Position numbers and translations under genes: made by a program. From NCBI RefSeq assembly GCF_028640845.1, contig NC_080539.1, positions 104,992,554-105,056,553 on the forward strand: DNA of 64,000 nucleotides. The letters are read 5' to 3'. Below, piece after piece: positions 34,256 through 45,209 of this stretch. The notes beneath the pieces are model-generated. The model had not been told where the DNA came from and made no database searches. It saw only the letters and a list, made by a program, of their open reading frames with translations. The stretch comes from Ahaetulla prasina (lineage: Eukaryota; Chordata; Lepidosauria; Squamata; Colubridae). Each line of letters begins with the position of its first letter. Within the stretch, counting starts at the first letter, position 1.

Positions 34256-35310
34256 ATTGGCCAAGTGTGATTGGACACAAAAGGAATTTGTCTTGGTGCA
34301 TATGCTCTCAGTGTACATAAAAGAAAAGATACATTCATCAAGGTACAACATTTACAACACAATTGATGGTCAATATATCAATATAAATCATAAGGATTGC
34401 CAGCAACAAGTTATAGTCATACAGTCATAAGTGGAAAGAGATTGGTGATGGGAACGATGAAACGATTAATAGTAGTGCAGATTCAGTAAATAGTCTGACA
34501 GTGTTGATGGAATTATTTGTTTAGCAGAGTGATGGCCTTCGGGAAAAAACTGTTCTTGTGTCTAGTTGTTCTGGTGTGCAGTGCTCTATAGCATCGTTTT
34601 GAGGGTAAGGGTTGAAACAGTTTATGTCCAGGATGTGAGGGATTTGTAAGTATTTTCACGGCCCTCTTCTTGATTCATGCAGTATACAGGTCCTCAATGG
34701 AAGGCAGGTTGGTAGCAATTGTTTTTTCTGCAGTTCTAATTATCCTCTGAAGTCTGTGTTTTTCTTGTTGGGTTGCAGAACCGAACCAGACAGTTATAGA
34801 GGTGCAAATGACAGACTCAATAATTCCTCTGTAGAATTGGATTAGCAGCTCCTTGGGCAGTTTGAGCTTACTGAGTTGGCGCAGAAAGAACATTCTTTGT
34901 TGTCCTTTTTTAATGATGTTTTTGATATTAGCTGTCCATTTGAGATCTTGAGATATGATAGAACCCAGAAATTTGAAGGTTTCTACTGTTGATACTGTGT
35001 TGTCAAGTATTGTGAGAGGTGGAAGTATGGAAGGGTTTCTCCTAAAGTCTACCACCATTTCTACGGTTTTGAGTGTGTTCAGTTCCAGATTGTTTTGGTT
35101 GCACCACAGGGCTAGTCATTTGACCTCTCGTCTATATGCGGATTCGTCATTGTCTCGAATGAGACCAATCACTGTTGTGTCATCTGCGAACTTCAGTAGC
35201 TTAACAGATGGATCATTGGAGATGCAGTCATTGGTATACAGAGAGAAGAGAAGTGGGGAGAGCACACAGCCTTGGGAGGCCCCTTTGCTAATTGTAAAAG
35301 GATGGTGTTG
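34256..35310 (-). mobile_element. Rex1-like (CR1-group) LINE, 3' half with reverse transcriptase remnant
   Basis: On the minus strand, 35300 to about 34675 encodes the end of a reverse transcriptase: 'QGCVLSPLLFSLYTNDC', 'VKLLKFADDTTVIGL' (catalytic Asp pair at about 35180-35190) and 'LNTLKTVEMVVDFRR'. An in-frame TGA near 35115 follows, then the open frame 34675-35058 with 'FKFLGSIISQDLKW', 'QQRMFFLRQLSKLKLPKELL' and 'SITVWFGSATQQEKHRLQR'. This is characteristic of Rex1-type LINEs. A 3' UTR of about 400 bp ends in AATAG repeats. 5'-truncated, with few disabling changes, so fairly young. Confidence 0.85.
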
Positions 35311-35339
35311 ACTGCCCAGAGTTGTGTTTTACAAGGTAG

Positions 35340-35440
35340 GTGGTCATGTATAAGAAGATAGCTAGATGATAGATGATAGATGACAGACAAACAGACAGAC
35401 AGACAGAAGATAGATATAGAAAGAAAGAGAAAGAGACAGA
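35340..35440. repeat. GATA/CAGA-rich simple repeat
   Basis: 'gatagatgatagatgacaga', (CAGA)n and 'gatagatatagaaagaaaga' runs, imperfect. Confidence 0.85.
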
Positions 35441-35461
35441 GAGTGAACAGAAGGCCAGCAA

Positions 35462-35591
35462 CAGTGGTGGGATTCAAATAATTTAACAACTGGTTCTCTG
35501 CCCTAATGATTTCTTCCAGTTCACCAAACTGCTGAGAAAGTTAACAACCGGTTCTCCCGAAGTGGTATGAACTGATTGAATCCTACCACTG
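35462..35591. mobile_element. hAT-type MITE, 'CAGTGGTGGG' family, copy 9 (short)
   Basis: 130 bp, the shortest copy. Begins CAGTGGTGGGATTCAAAT and ends ATTGAATCCTACCACTG, with a perfect 8-bp target duplication gccagcaa at 35454-35461 and 35592-35599. It keeps 'caactggttctctgccc' and 'caaccggttctcccga' but lacks the 'caccaagccaca' block, so it is probably an internal-deletion derivative. Confidence 0.92.
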
Positions 35592-35599
35592 GCCAGCAA

Positions 35600-36345
35600 G
35601 TACAGTTTTCTCTCTTCTATTCAGTTGTGCATTCAAGGTCTTGGTCACTCAGCAATCCAGACCTTGACATTACTATTTTCCTGGAAAACTGAAAAATATT
35701 ATAATAATCTTTTTAATTACATACTCCAGTTAAGTGGCTGCTGCATGCTTATTCCTTATTATTAAAAAGCTATTAACATGCCACTTGCACAAGTAGCATG
35801 CCGCACTTCACTTTACAACTTAAATATGTATATTAGAAAACAAACTGACCAGCCAGCTCGCTTGAGCCATTATAAGTAGGCACCTTTTAAGTTCGGGGTA
35901 TTAAAATAAGTTATCTGTATTGGCATTTCGTTTTATATTTTTGATGTAAAACCTTCCCTTTTAAAACAATGTAAAATTTTAAAAAAATCTCTAAATATTT
36001 GAATAAATGAATGGAAAAATAAATTCAGTACAAGTTGTATCAAAATGGACAGAATGAGGACTGGAAATTACAAATCAAGCAACTGTCTCAGAAAAGGGCT
36101 TAGCTGTCCTAAATGCAAGAACTTACATGCTATTTATCAAGAAGTTATATGTTAGCGGGAATTAGCAGGAAGAAACAAGTAAGTTACAGACATAAGAACT
36201 GGGAGAAAGTCTAGCTAAAGCTTAGGAGAAGAAAAGGTATTGTGTGATGAAGGAGAAAAAAAATACCCCTCACTCAGATTGGAAATGGACCAGTTCCAAG
36301 CATCATTGAAAATGGGTATCCCTTTTGAGGTCAGAAGAGGGAGCG
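35600..36345. other. Unique AT-rich DNA
   Basis: No gene or recurring repeat recognised. Confidence 0.4.
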
Positions 36346-36359
36346 AACTCTGCCTTTAA

Positions 36360-36721
36360 AGGTAAAGTTAAAGGTTCCCCTCACACATATGTGCTGGTCG
36401 TTCCTGACTCTAGGGGATGGTGCTCATCTCTGTTTCAAAGCCGAAGAGCCAGCGCTGTCCGAAGACGTCTCCGTGGTCATGTGGCCTGCATGACTAAATG
36501 CCAAAGGCACACGGAACGCTGTTACCTTCCCACCAAAGATGGTACCTATTTTTCTACTTGCATTTTTTACGGGCTTTCGAACTGCTAGGTTGGCAGAAGC
36601 TGGGACAAGTAACGGGAGCTCACCCTGTTACACGACAGCACTAGGGATTCGAACCACTGAACTGCCGACCTTTCGATCGACAAGCTCAGCGTCTTAGCCA
36701 ATGAGCCACCACATCCCTGAT
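36360..36721 (-). mobile_element. Sauria-type SINE with BovB-like tail, complete
   Basis: Read on the minus strand: head 'gggatgtggtggctcattgg' (A box), 'ggttcgaatccctagtgc' (B box, about 36648), a long middle ('ggaaggtaacagcgttccgt', 'cggagacgtcttcggacagc') and the tail 'gaggggaacctttaacttta'. The plan is that of the squamate Sauria SINE: tRNA head and BovB-related 3' end. Perfect 12-bp target duplication ctctgcctttaa at 36348-36359 and 36722-36733. Intact ends suggest a fairly recent insertion by BovB machinery. Confidence 0.92.
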
Positions 36722-36733
36722 CTCTGCCTTTAA

Positions 36734-37490
36734 CTGACAGCAACTCCTTCTCAACTTTTCACTGAATGGTGGTTAGTACTAGACAGTGTAAGTGGACAGA
36801 TGTGAGACCAGTGAATCCTCCAGCACAGCTCTTTGGCTGAGCAGCATCTAGAGGAGTTCTGTTCTAGCCCCTGCATGTTTTGTCGTTCGATGACTCTACT
36901 CTCTCCACCCTTCCCTGCTGTTCATCTTATCCCTGCTGTCAGATTTTACTTGACGCAATAATCATGAATCATCCGTGGTATATCTGAAATGCAAATTTTA
37001 ACCTGGAATTGCAACATCGGGCTGCACAAATTGCATAACTTGTAATTATCCAATGCAAGTCTGAAAAAGCAGGGCAGTGAGTTCTTCTTTCAGGAAAGAG
37101 GAAACAGTTTGGTTTGAAATGCAGTGAGGTACACAAGATCTAAATTCAATTAAAGAGCCCAAAGGGGAATCCCGTAGCAGTATTATCTTAGTCTTTTGCT
37201 GCAAACTTACTGCTGCCTGTTTCTTTGCTTTTGATTTTCAAGAAATGCAGTAATAAGTCCCTTGATCAGATACTCAGGGACTTGAAAGAGAAGACAGTGA
37301 GATTATACATTTCATAACATCTAGCATTGTTATGAATGCTAAGACGAATGCTTAGAGCTAAAATTTATGAATCAATGCATGCATAAAATGAAATGGTGAA
37401 GGTCCTTTTGCAACCTACAGTTCCTCCTTCCCACCCCCCCAATGCTCAGAATCCCCCTAGATTTTCGTGTGTCAAATTATGGGTCCTGAT
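36734..37490. other. Unique DNA
   Basis: No gene or recurring repeat recognised. Confidence 0.4.
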
Positions 37491-37494
37491 ATAT

Positions 37495-38472
37495 GATATG
37501 TCAAACTATTTAACACTACCAACAATACAGCTACCCTTCAAAAAGACCTTGACTTTGTGTCAGAATGGTTTAAAACTTGGCAACTCCAAATCTCAACCAG
37601 CAAATGCTCTGTCTTACACATTGGAAAAAAGAATCTGAACACTAAATACAAGCTCAATGGACATTACCTTACAGATGACCCCTACCCTGTTAAAGACCTT
37701 GGAGTTTTCATATTAAATGATCTAAGTGCCAAAGCCCACTGCAACTACATCGCAAAAAAGGCTTTAAGAGTTATAAACTTAATCTTGTATAGCTTCTTCT
37801 CCAGAAACACTACACTACTAACCAGAGCATATAAAACATTTGCTAGACCAATTCTTGAATATAGCTCGCCTGTCTGGAACCCATACCTCATTTCAGACAT
37901 TAATACAATTGAGCATGTCCAGAAATATTTTACAAGAAGAGTTCTTCACTCCTCTGATTACAACAAAATACCTTATGCCATCAGACTTGAAATCCTGGGT
38001 TAAGAAAACTTAGAACTCCGCCGCCTTCAACAGGACCTGAGTTTAACTCATAGAATCATCTGTTACAATGTCCTTCCTGTTGAAGACTACTTCAGCTTCA
38101 ATTTCAACAATACAAGAGCAAACAATAGATTTAAACTTAATGTTAACCGCTTCAATCTTGATTACAGAAAATATGACTTCAGTAACAGAGTTGTTAATAG
38201 TTGGAATACACTACCAGAGTCTGTGGTCTCTTCCCAAAATCCCCAAAGCTTTAACCAAAAACTGTCTACTGTTAACCTCATCCCATTCCTAAGAGGTCTG
38301 TGAGGGGCGTGCATAAGAGCACAAACATGCCTACCGTTCTTGTCCTAATGTTCCCTTTCATTATATCCAATTCATATAGTTATTACATACTTATGCTTAT
38401 ATATATGCTTATATATCGTATAGTTATTTCATGCTTATGCTTATGTATACTGTTGTGACAAAATAAATAAAA
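37495..38472 (+). mobile_element. CR1-group LINE 3' end (DLTPFLRG family), longest coding remnant
   Basis: Encodes the thumb and C-terminal part of ORF2: 'EWFKTWQLQISTSKCSVLHI', 'YPVKDLGVFI', 'AYKTFARPILEYSSPVWNPY' and 'VQKYFTRRVLHSS', broken by a TAA at about 38001 and continuing in frame-shifted pieces to 'LIPFLRGL' and the stop at about 38301. The 3' UTR has 'ggggcgtgcataagagcaca' and ends 'tgttgtgacaaaataaataa'. No catalytic palm remains; truncation is upstream of the thumb. Comparison with 51106-51805 shows the same C-terminus. Confidence 0.85.
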
Positions 38473-38484
38473 AAAAAATATAGC

Positions 38485-39335
38485 AATGTGAAACCAACTG
38501 GGTCCAGCTGCATACAGAGCTTCTACTAAGGCTACTAAGCATTGTTCCAATATGACTTCAAATTCAGAATAGCTGCAGTTGCATTCCTGTATATGAAAAA
38601 AAAATGAATGGAGTTCTAATTTAATGAAATAGTTTAAAGTACCACATATATGTGCAGAGTAAGTATTCACATGTGCTGTCTGTGTCTGTGTTTCTAACTC
38701 TGACTGCTTGTGTCTACAAAGCAAAGCTAGACTTCCTTCAAAACACGGGCTCAGTACTTTTGGGAGGGGTGACTAGACTTCTCTTTTGAGAAACCTCTTT
38801 CAAAACCAGAAGAAAGGAGGAACAGTGCAAGATTGCTATGAAGATTGACAGCAAATTCACAATGATCTCCTCTGCTGTGCCATTGTATGCAGTCAGAACA
38901 GCAGTAGACACTGAACTCTTCATTGTGATTTTTCTTTTTGATCCTTATAGCAATCTGTCAAAATACGGCACATGGCTTTGGAAGGGAAGTGGGATAGTGC
39001 TCAACTATTAGTTCCCCAATGTGTCTTCTTACATCACCCCATTGTTCGGTGTCCCCCATTATAAATAATATTTCAGGAGAATATGTGTTTATTGCTCTCC
39101 CAAAATAATGTCAAACAGGTGTTTAGGATTACACTAAGTGAAAGCCCATTAAGTGATAACAGACTGTCCCTTTGAACTTGAACGCTTGTTTTAATTTCAG
39201 TATTATTATTAAATTGTCAACATGGCTTTAGCCTATGCTAAAAAAATAGTGTCAAGTTTCCGATTCACAGGCTCCTGTCAACCAACACCAATCTATTACA
39301 ATGCTAAAAGTTGATTTATAGTTGTTTTTTCTACT
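38485..39335. other. Unique AT-rich DNA
   Basis: No gene or recurring repeat recognised. Confidence 0.4.
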
Positions 39336-39338
39336 AAG

Positions 39339-39477
39339 TACCTTGTTTTCCCCAAAATAAGACATCCCCTGACAATAAGCCCAATCGGGCTTTTGAGCAC
39401 ATGGCAATAGGGCCAAGCACTTATTTCAGGGTTCAAAAAAATATAAGACGGGGTCCTATTTTCAGGAAAACATGGTA
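39339..39477. mobile_element. Palindromic MITE, possibly mariner-like
   Basis: 139 bp with inverted ends 'taccttgttttccccaaaat' and 'tattttcaggaaaacatggta' and a looser inner symmetry ('aataagacatcccctga' facing 'aagacggggtcctatt'). TA at both edges fits a Tc1/mariner-type target duplication. Non-coding. Confidence 0.6.
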
Positions 39478-39479
39478 GT

Positions 39480-40972
39480 TAGAAGTTGTAATGATGGTTG
39501 GAAGAAGAAATGCAGCCACCAACAGTTGCCTATTATTTGTCCCATATTAAAATTATAAGGACAATTCCACTTGTCAGTCTCATTACTGAGGAACAATAAA
39601 AATTAGGAGAGAGCAAATTTTGTACCTCAAAGCAGGGTGAGCCCTGAGTAAGGAAAGAGTACCAAAGTTGAGATGCATGTTTCATTTGCTCATAAACAAA
39701 GTTCCCAATATGCAACACAGCAGTGAGAAAAAGTAATCACCTCTTATACATTAGTAATGGGTTGCATCACCTTTGGCTGCAATAACAACAACTAAATGTT
39801 TCCTCCAACCAGTGATCAACCTCTCAAATCACTGCGTAGGAATTTTGTTCACCGTCCTTTGCACGCTACTTCAACTAAGTAACATTTGAGAGTTTTCTAC
39901 CATTTCAAGTCATGCCTCATTTCCAAGGAGTTTAAGCCTGGACTTTGAGATGGCTATTCCAGAACATTGAATTTGTTTTTCTTCATCCATTTTGTTGCAG
40001 ATTTGTTTGCATGTTTTATTATTTATGAATTATTATTTTGCTGGATGACACATTCATGCATAAGCTTCAGCTTCAACTGACAAATACAAGGTTGAATATT
40101 TTCCTGTAGAATTCTCTGATGCAAAACAGAATTCACACTTCCGTGATGGAAAGTCACCCAGGTCTACAAGCAGCCAAAAAATCACAAACACTGCTACCAG
40201 TAGCCTCAAACCTGACAGCTGTCATGAGGTTCTTTGTGCAATGCTGTGTTTGGTTTTTGCTAGACATAAAGACATACATATACTCCCCTCCTTTTTTGGC
40301 TTTTGACTCATCTGTCATATGGGTACATTGAAGTAAAGTTGAGATAAGCACCAATATTACTTTTACTGAGCCATGGCTTCCAGCTTGCTGTTCCCTCATA
40401 AATTCCACCCTTACCTGGTACGTTTCTGATGGTGGAGTCATGAACATTGATTTCACCTAAAGCAAGAATAATATACAGATACTTGGATGCTCTTCAGTGG
40501 TTCTTTGTGACTTTCTGGAAGATTTTAAGCTCTCAGGAAATAATTTAGGCAGGACAACATTGTTGCCCCAAATTTTTCTTTCAAGATCCTGTCCCTGACT
40601 GTAGCTCAGTGGACCTAGAGTCTTAAAAATGATTATATAACATTTTACCGACTGATAGATATTAAAGAAGGGAGGTCTTCAGTTTTATCTTCTGAGTGGG
40701 GCATGTCATACTTCTAGAATCCAAGTGGTGAGGATTTCACTGTGATAAAGTAAATTTATATGAGATTGATTCAATCAGGACTGACCCAAATTAATCCAGT
40801 TTTTTTTAAATGTAGTACTTGAAATTGGTCCGAGATATATATTTAATGTAGTGGATTGGATGTCCTTCCACCTTGATACATCATCATAGCATACATGGCT
40901 TCATACATGAAATAAAAGTAACAGGCACCAATTTTTCATGTTAGTGGTGCACTCAGGCTTCCCTTGTATTTA
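39480..40972. other. Unique DNA
   Basis: No gene recognised. The text around 39720-40500 ('cagtgagaaaaagtaatcac', 'aataacaacaactaaatgtt') could be a very old DNA-transposon or SINE relic, but I could not assign it. Confidence 0.35.
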
Positions 40973-40980
40973 ATTCTCAC

Positions 40981-41164
40981 CAGTAGTGGGTTTCACTTAC
41001 CTTCGCTACCGGTTTGGAACTGTGAGCGCACACAAGCTTGCTTTGCTTGTGCATGGTGCTTCTGCACATGCACAGAGCATCCATGATAATGTCTGGGCGG
41101 AGCCTCCTGCCACTGCCACTACTGGTTCACCCAAACCGGGGTGAACCAGTAGTACCCACCACTG
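40981..41164. mobile_element. hAT-type MITE, 'CAGTGGTGGG' family, copy 10
   Basis: 184 bp. Begins CAGTAGTGGGTTTCAC and ends GTAGTACCCACCACTG. Flanks attctcac (40973-40980) and attctcag (41165-41172) match at 7 of 8. The interior has 'gcgcacacaagcttgctttg' and 'tgcttctgcacatgcacaga', a different core from copies 1-8, so it is a distinct subfamily with the same ends. Confidence 0.85.
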
Positions 41165-41364
41165 ATTCTCAGTAAAGGAAACTCTGATAACATTCAACAG
41201 CATTATCTAAAGAAATTCTTTTTCACATAAGTGTTGTATCTCGCTCACTTTCCCTGCAGCCGGGCCCCTCTTATCTCCTTCTGAACGCTGAGGAATGTCC
41301 CGGCATGCCTCCAGGCCCCAGCCCTGGCACCATGCCCAGGCAGGCCGAGCAAGAAGAAGGGTCT

Positions 41365-43757
41365 TTTAAATAATGATTATAAGATTTTTGTTAAAATAAT
41401 AGCTAATAGATTAATGTTGATTCTGCAGCGAAGAATTCATAATGATCAATCTGGATTTATAAAAGGGAGACAGATGAGGAATAATGTTAGGCAGATTGTT
41501 AATTTACTGGAGTACTTAGAAAAGAAAAATTTTATTCCAGCAGCATTTATTTTTCTCGATGCAGAGAAAGCTTTTGATCGATTGCATTGGGATTTTTTAT
41601 TTAAATTAATAGAAAAGATGCAATTTGGAGATGGTTTTTTAAGAATAATTAGGGCAATTTATGGAGAGCAAACAGCACAGATTATAATCAATGGTAGCTT
41701 AACAGAACCTTTTAAGATTGCGAAAGGAACAAGACAGGGATGTCCTTTATCACCATTATTGTTTATTTTAACTCTAGAACCATTATTGGATAAAATACGA
41801 GAAGTAAAGGAGATAGAGGGAATTAGAGTTAGACAGTATGAATATAAGTTAAGAGCTTTTGCAGATGATTTGGTGATTACTTTAACAAACCCTATAAATT
41901 CTAGTAAATCTTTGTTGGAAATAATTGATCAATATGGGAATGTCTCAGGGTTTAAGGTAAATCAGAAAAGACAAAAGTGATAATAAAAATATGGCCAGAC
42001 AACAGAAAGAAAAACTAGAGGAAGTAACAGGATTTGAAATTGTAAAGAAGGTTAAGTACTTAGGGGTTTATATTACGTCATCAAATGTGAAATTGTATAA
42101 GAATAACTATGAGGTTTTATGGCAAAAAGTTCAGAAGGAGTTGATTGTTTGGAAAAAATTGCAATTATCTTTGCTGGAGAGAATTGCTGCTATTAAAATG
42201 AATGTTTTACCTAGATTTTTATTCCTCTTTCAGATGATACCAATAATTAAGAAAGATAAGAATCTTGAGGAATGGCAGAAGGGAATTAACAAATTTATAT
42301 GGGAAGGTAAAAAAGCTAGGGTTAAAATGAAAATAATTCAAGATTCTCGGGAAAGGGGAGGTTTAAAAATGCCTAACTTTAAATTATATTATGAAGCAGC
42401 TCTCTCTGCAATAAGTGATTGGTTTAATTTAACAGAGGATAGAATTTTGAATATAGAAGGTTATGATTTGTTATATGGATGGCATGCATATTTAATTTAT
42501 GACAAAAAAGTGGATAAGGCCTTTAAAAATCATGTGCTAAGAAATGCCCTTCTGCGTGTTTGGAAAAAATACTCTTATAAACTAAATTATAAGGTTCCTA
42601 TATGGGCATGTCCTAGACATACAGTAGAAAATATAAACATAGAACAGAATCAGGAAATGATTACATATAAAGATCTTTTGTATACTGAAAGAGGTAATTT
42701 GCAGTTAAAATCTCTGCAAGTATTAAGAGAGGAAGGGAAAAATTATACTTGGTTTCAATATGAGCAATTACGTGCTAGATGGAAGGGAGATCAGAAAATT
42801 GGTATAGAGCAGAACGAAGGAAATTTGGTAAAGCAAATTAGAAATCAGTCTCAGGAGCACATAAAGAGATTGTATAATGTGTTACTTGAAATAGATTCTG
42901 AAAGGGACTTGGTAAAGGACTGTATGATAAAGTGGGCACAAAATTTTCAGGAGCCAATATTATTGGAAACGTGGGAAAAATTTGGGTTAGAAATGTTAAA
43001 TTCACGCAGGCACAGAATCTGAGGGAAAAATTTTTATAAAATGTTTTATAGATGGCATCTAGATCCTAAAAATTATCGTGTATGTATCCAGAAATGCAAG
43101 CAAAATGTTGGAGATGTAATTGTGATGACGCTACATATTTCACATTTGGTGGACTTGTAAGGACATAAAGGCCTTTTGGATAAAAATTTGGTGGATTTTA
43201 CAAAATGTTCTGAAAAAGAAGATAAAGTTCCTGCCGCAATTTTTCTTGTTGGGAATTATTACGGATTGTACAGTAATTGAGACTAAATTGATTTTAAATC
43301 TAATAACTGCAGCAAGATTATTAATAGGACAATATTGGAAGAAAAAAGAAGTACCAACAATACAAGAATGGATATTGAAAGTTGCCAATTTGGCTGAGAT
43401 GGCGAAGATATCAGCCTTTTTGAAAGACAATACGCAAGAAAGATACTTAAAGGAATGGAAAAAATGGATTGACTATATTCAACGTAGATATCAGACTAAG
43501 AGTTATCAGACTGTTTTTGAATGATTATGATGTATTATGTTTGATTGCTTTGGGGGGAAGTTAGGAACTGATGATTGTAGGGGTATAATTAAGTTGGGAC
43601 GAAAATTTTTTAGCATATGTTTGTTTTATCTTTAACTATACCTTGTGTTCGTTCCGGGAAGTCGGGGGAGGGGTTGTGAAGGGAGGGGGAGGAGGGGGGG
43701 AAAGGGGGGAAAAAAAAATTTTGTAAAACTTTTTGAATAAAAAAAAAAAAAAAAAAA
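41365..43757 (+). mobile_element. L1 LINE, 5'-truncated, recently inserted
   Basis: ORF2 from within the reverse transcriptase: 41414-41980 has 'DQSGFIKGRQMRNN', 'FLDAEKAFDRLHWDFL', 'GTRQGCPLSPLLFIL' and the catalytic 'RAFADDLVI'. After one or two single-base deletions near 41965-41990 it continues in 41991-43022 ('KKVKYLGVYIT', 'WQKGINKFIWEGKK', 'GGLKMPNFKLYYEA'). The Cys-rich 'CWRCNC' C-terminal region (about 43112-43160) and the last frame, 43246-43524, are separated by a stop and a frameshift. Ends in AATAAA and a pure A tail. Perfect 14-bp target duplication aagaagaagggtct (41351-41364, 43758-43771). Very AT-rich codons, unlike the L2 elements. Confidence 0.95.
43738..43757 (+). terminator. 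L1 poly(A) signal and tail
   Basis: 'ttttgaataaaa' leads into about 20 uninterrupted A residues before the target duplication. A long uninterrupted tail implies a young insertion. A purine/G-rich stretch (43660-43710, 'gggaggggg') precedes it, as in the 3' UTR of many L1 elements. Confidence 0.85.
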
Positions 43758-44174
43758 AAGAAGAAGGGTCTGACGTGCCTCCAGCCCCAGCCCTGGCTCC
43801 ATGACCAGGCAAACAGAGCAACTAGACCCCTCCCCCTCCCCCATAGCATGTGAGCCTGAGAAAGGTCAATTACCAACAGCTGGAGCCTGGAGAGATCCTC
43901 ACTTCAGGAGAATTGATAGGCGGCGTCAGCAAAAGGAAGGGAGGGGCAGGCCTGGATAAGTGCTGAGTCATGGAGCCACACTCCATGGCCTATATAAAGG
44001 ATCTGCTTTCTGGCATTCTCTGAGTCAGGCAAAGTCTACCTTGGATTGCTGAAGTCACTTTCTGGTCTCCTGCCTGCCTTGAGAACTTTGCTAGGACTTT
44101 GGCAGAGCTGCAGAGGCACACCTGATACGGACTTCCCCGACCAGGCCGTCAGCGGAGGAGTGGGACACGACACA

Positions 44175-44580
44175 TAACTATATATTTTAAAAAGTTTGCC
44201 CGCATAGGCCTATGGGAGAATATGGACTTTGTTCTTTCAAGCCACAGTTCCTCATGCTGCAAATGAATTAAGACCTTGTATTATTTCCTGTTGTCTGACT
44301 GAAATCTCAGTTTGTTAGGATCATTGTCTGATAAAAAAGTTTGAGAATGTTTGGAGACAGAACATTCACTTATATCACTTATAAGTGATATAGTAGTTAT
44401 ATATTTCACATGAACAGCAATTTTTCTCCTAGTTCTGTTATGATCCATTTTAGGTGATCCTATTCTTTTATAGGGTTTTTATGTTCATAATTTGAAGGTT
44501 GCCTACAGACCTACTTCATGGCCATTTGCATTGTGTTTCTAGACCATACTAGTTAGCCATAATACCTTTTCTTTTTCCAG
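44175..44580. other. Unique DNA
   Basis: No gene or recurring repeat seen apart from the small palindrome 'tatatcacttataagtgata' at about 44373-44392. Confidence 0.4.
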
Positions 44581-44584
44581 CTAA

Positions 44585-44760
44585 TATCACTTAGACTTAT
44601 ATGCCCCTTCATGGTGTTTTATAGCCCTAAGCAGTTTACAGAGTCAGCACATTGCCCCCGACAATCTGGGCCCTCATTTTACCAACCTTGGAAGGATGGA
44701 AGGCTGAGTCAACCTTGAGTCAGTGAGAATTGAACCTAATTGGCAATTAACTTTGCAAGG
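44585..44760 (-). mobile_element. tRNA-derived SINE, partial, reverse orientation
   Basis: Same family as 4245-4440. On the minus strand: 'ggttgactcagccttccatc', 'ggtaaaatgagggcccagat', 'gctgactctgtaaactgctt' and a tail with 'cataagtctaagtga'. Head region degraded. A remnant of the B-box side, 'ggttcaattctcactgac', is visible at about 44725-44742. Confidence 0.75.
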
Positions 44761-44784
44761 TCACATGGAACACAAATTCAGCAC

Positions 44785-45205
44785 GGAGCTGCAGTCTTGA
44801 AACCGGCCAGCACGAATAACTGTTGCTTCCCGCAAAGGCCCATGTGCCTTTGCTCCTCCTTTATGTCTTATGGGAGGGGCCAATCATCTCCAACCCCTAC
44901 TCCCAAGTCGACCCTTTTGTTTTAACTGTTCTTGCCTTCTGACAGCTCTGCGCATGTGCGCACTGGGAACAGGCTCCTCCTGTTCTTCTGCCTTGCTGAT
45001 GTCAAACTCTGGAGGCTCTGGAGTCCGCACATAACTCCCAGATGGCCCTGGACCTCTCTCTGCCTCCAACATAGAGCCCTCGTCTGAGCCTTCCTCAGAC
45101 TCCAGGATTGGCCCATGTTCCTCCCCAGCCTCTGTCCGACTCTGCTGCCAGCTCCGCAGACCATCGGAGGACCACAGAACTTCTTTATATCTATAGTTAT
45201 CGAAC
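44785..45205 (-). mobile_element. LTR-like GC-rich element fragment
   Basis: Minus strand; an open frame 44884-45207 ('ESEEGSDEGSMLEAERG', 'KAEEQEEPVPSAHM', then basic 'RRAVRRQEQLKQK'), acidic then basic with no recognisable domain. Downstream on that strand is 'gattggcccctcccataaga' followed by 'cataaaggaggagcaaa', a CCAAT/TATA-like pair. This resembles the LTR promoter layout at 43991 and 61297, so I call it an LTR of the same broad group. Ends not defined, and the frame may have no function. Confidence 0.45.
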
Positions 45206-45209
45206 AACA

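Larger units (their letters stand above)
41232..44174 (+). mobile_element. Solo LTR split by an L1 insertion
   Basis: The LTR halves are 41232-41364 and 43772-44174, about 535 bp once the L1 is removed. It starts TGTTGTATCT and appears to end ACACGACA; the flanks cataag and cataac match at 5 of 6. A TATA box 'tatataaagg' lies at 43991-44000, preceded by 'gctgagtcatggagccacac', closely matching the LTR at 60982-61382. An internal about 45-bp phrase ('ccagccctggc(a/t)ccatg') occurs on both sides of the L1. No internal retroelement genes are present, so this is a recombined solo LTR, probably of a Ty3/gypsy-type element (class inferred only). Confidence 0.7.

Noticed and set aside
36640..36721. 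Possible tRNA gene on the minus strand
   Set aside because: The tRNA-like sequence is the head of the Sauria-type SINE and continues into its body.
43610..43876. Three overlapping minus-strand frames with Phe runs
   Set aside because: Translation of the L1 poly(A) tail and G-rich 3' UTR in reverse.
44884..45207. 107-codon acidic/basic frame as a host gene
   Set aside because: Embedded in an LTR-like repeat with promoter motifs downstream; no recognisable domain. Kept as an LTR fragment instead.
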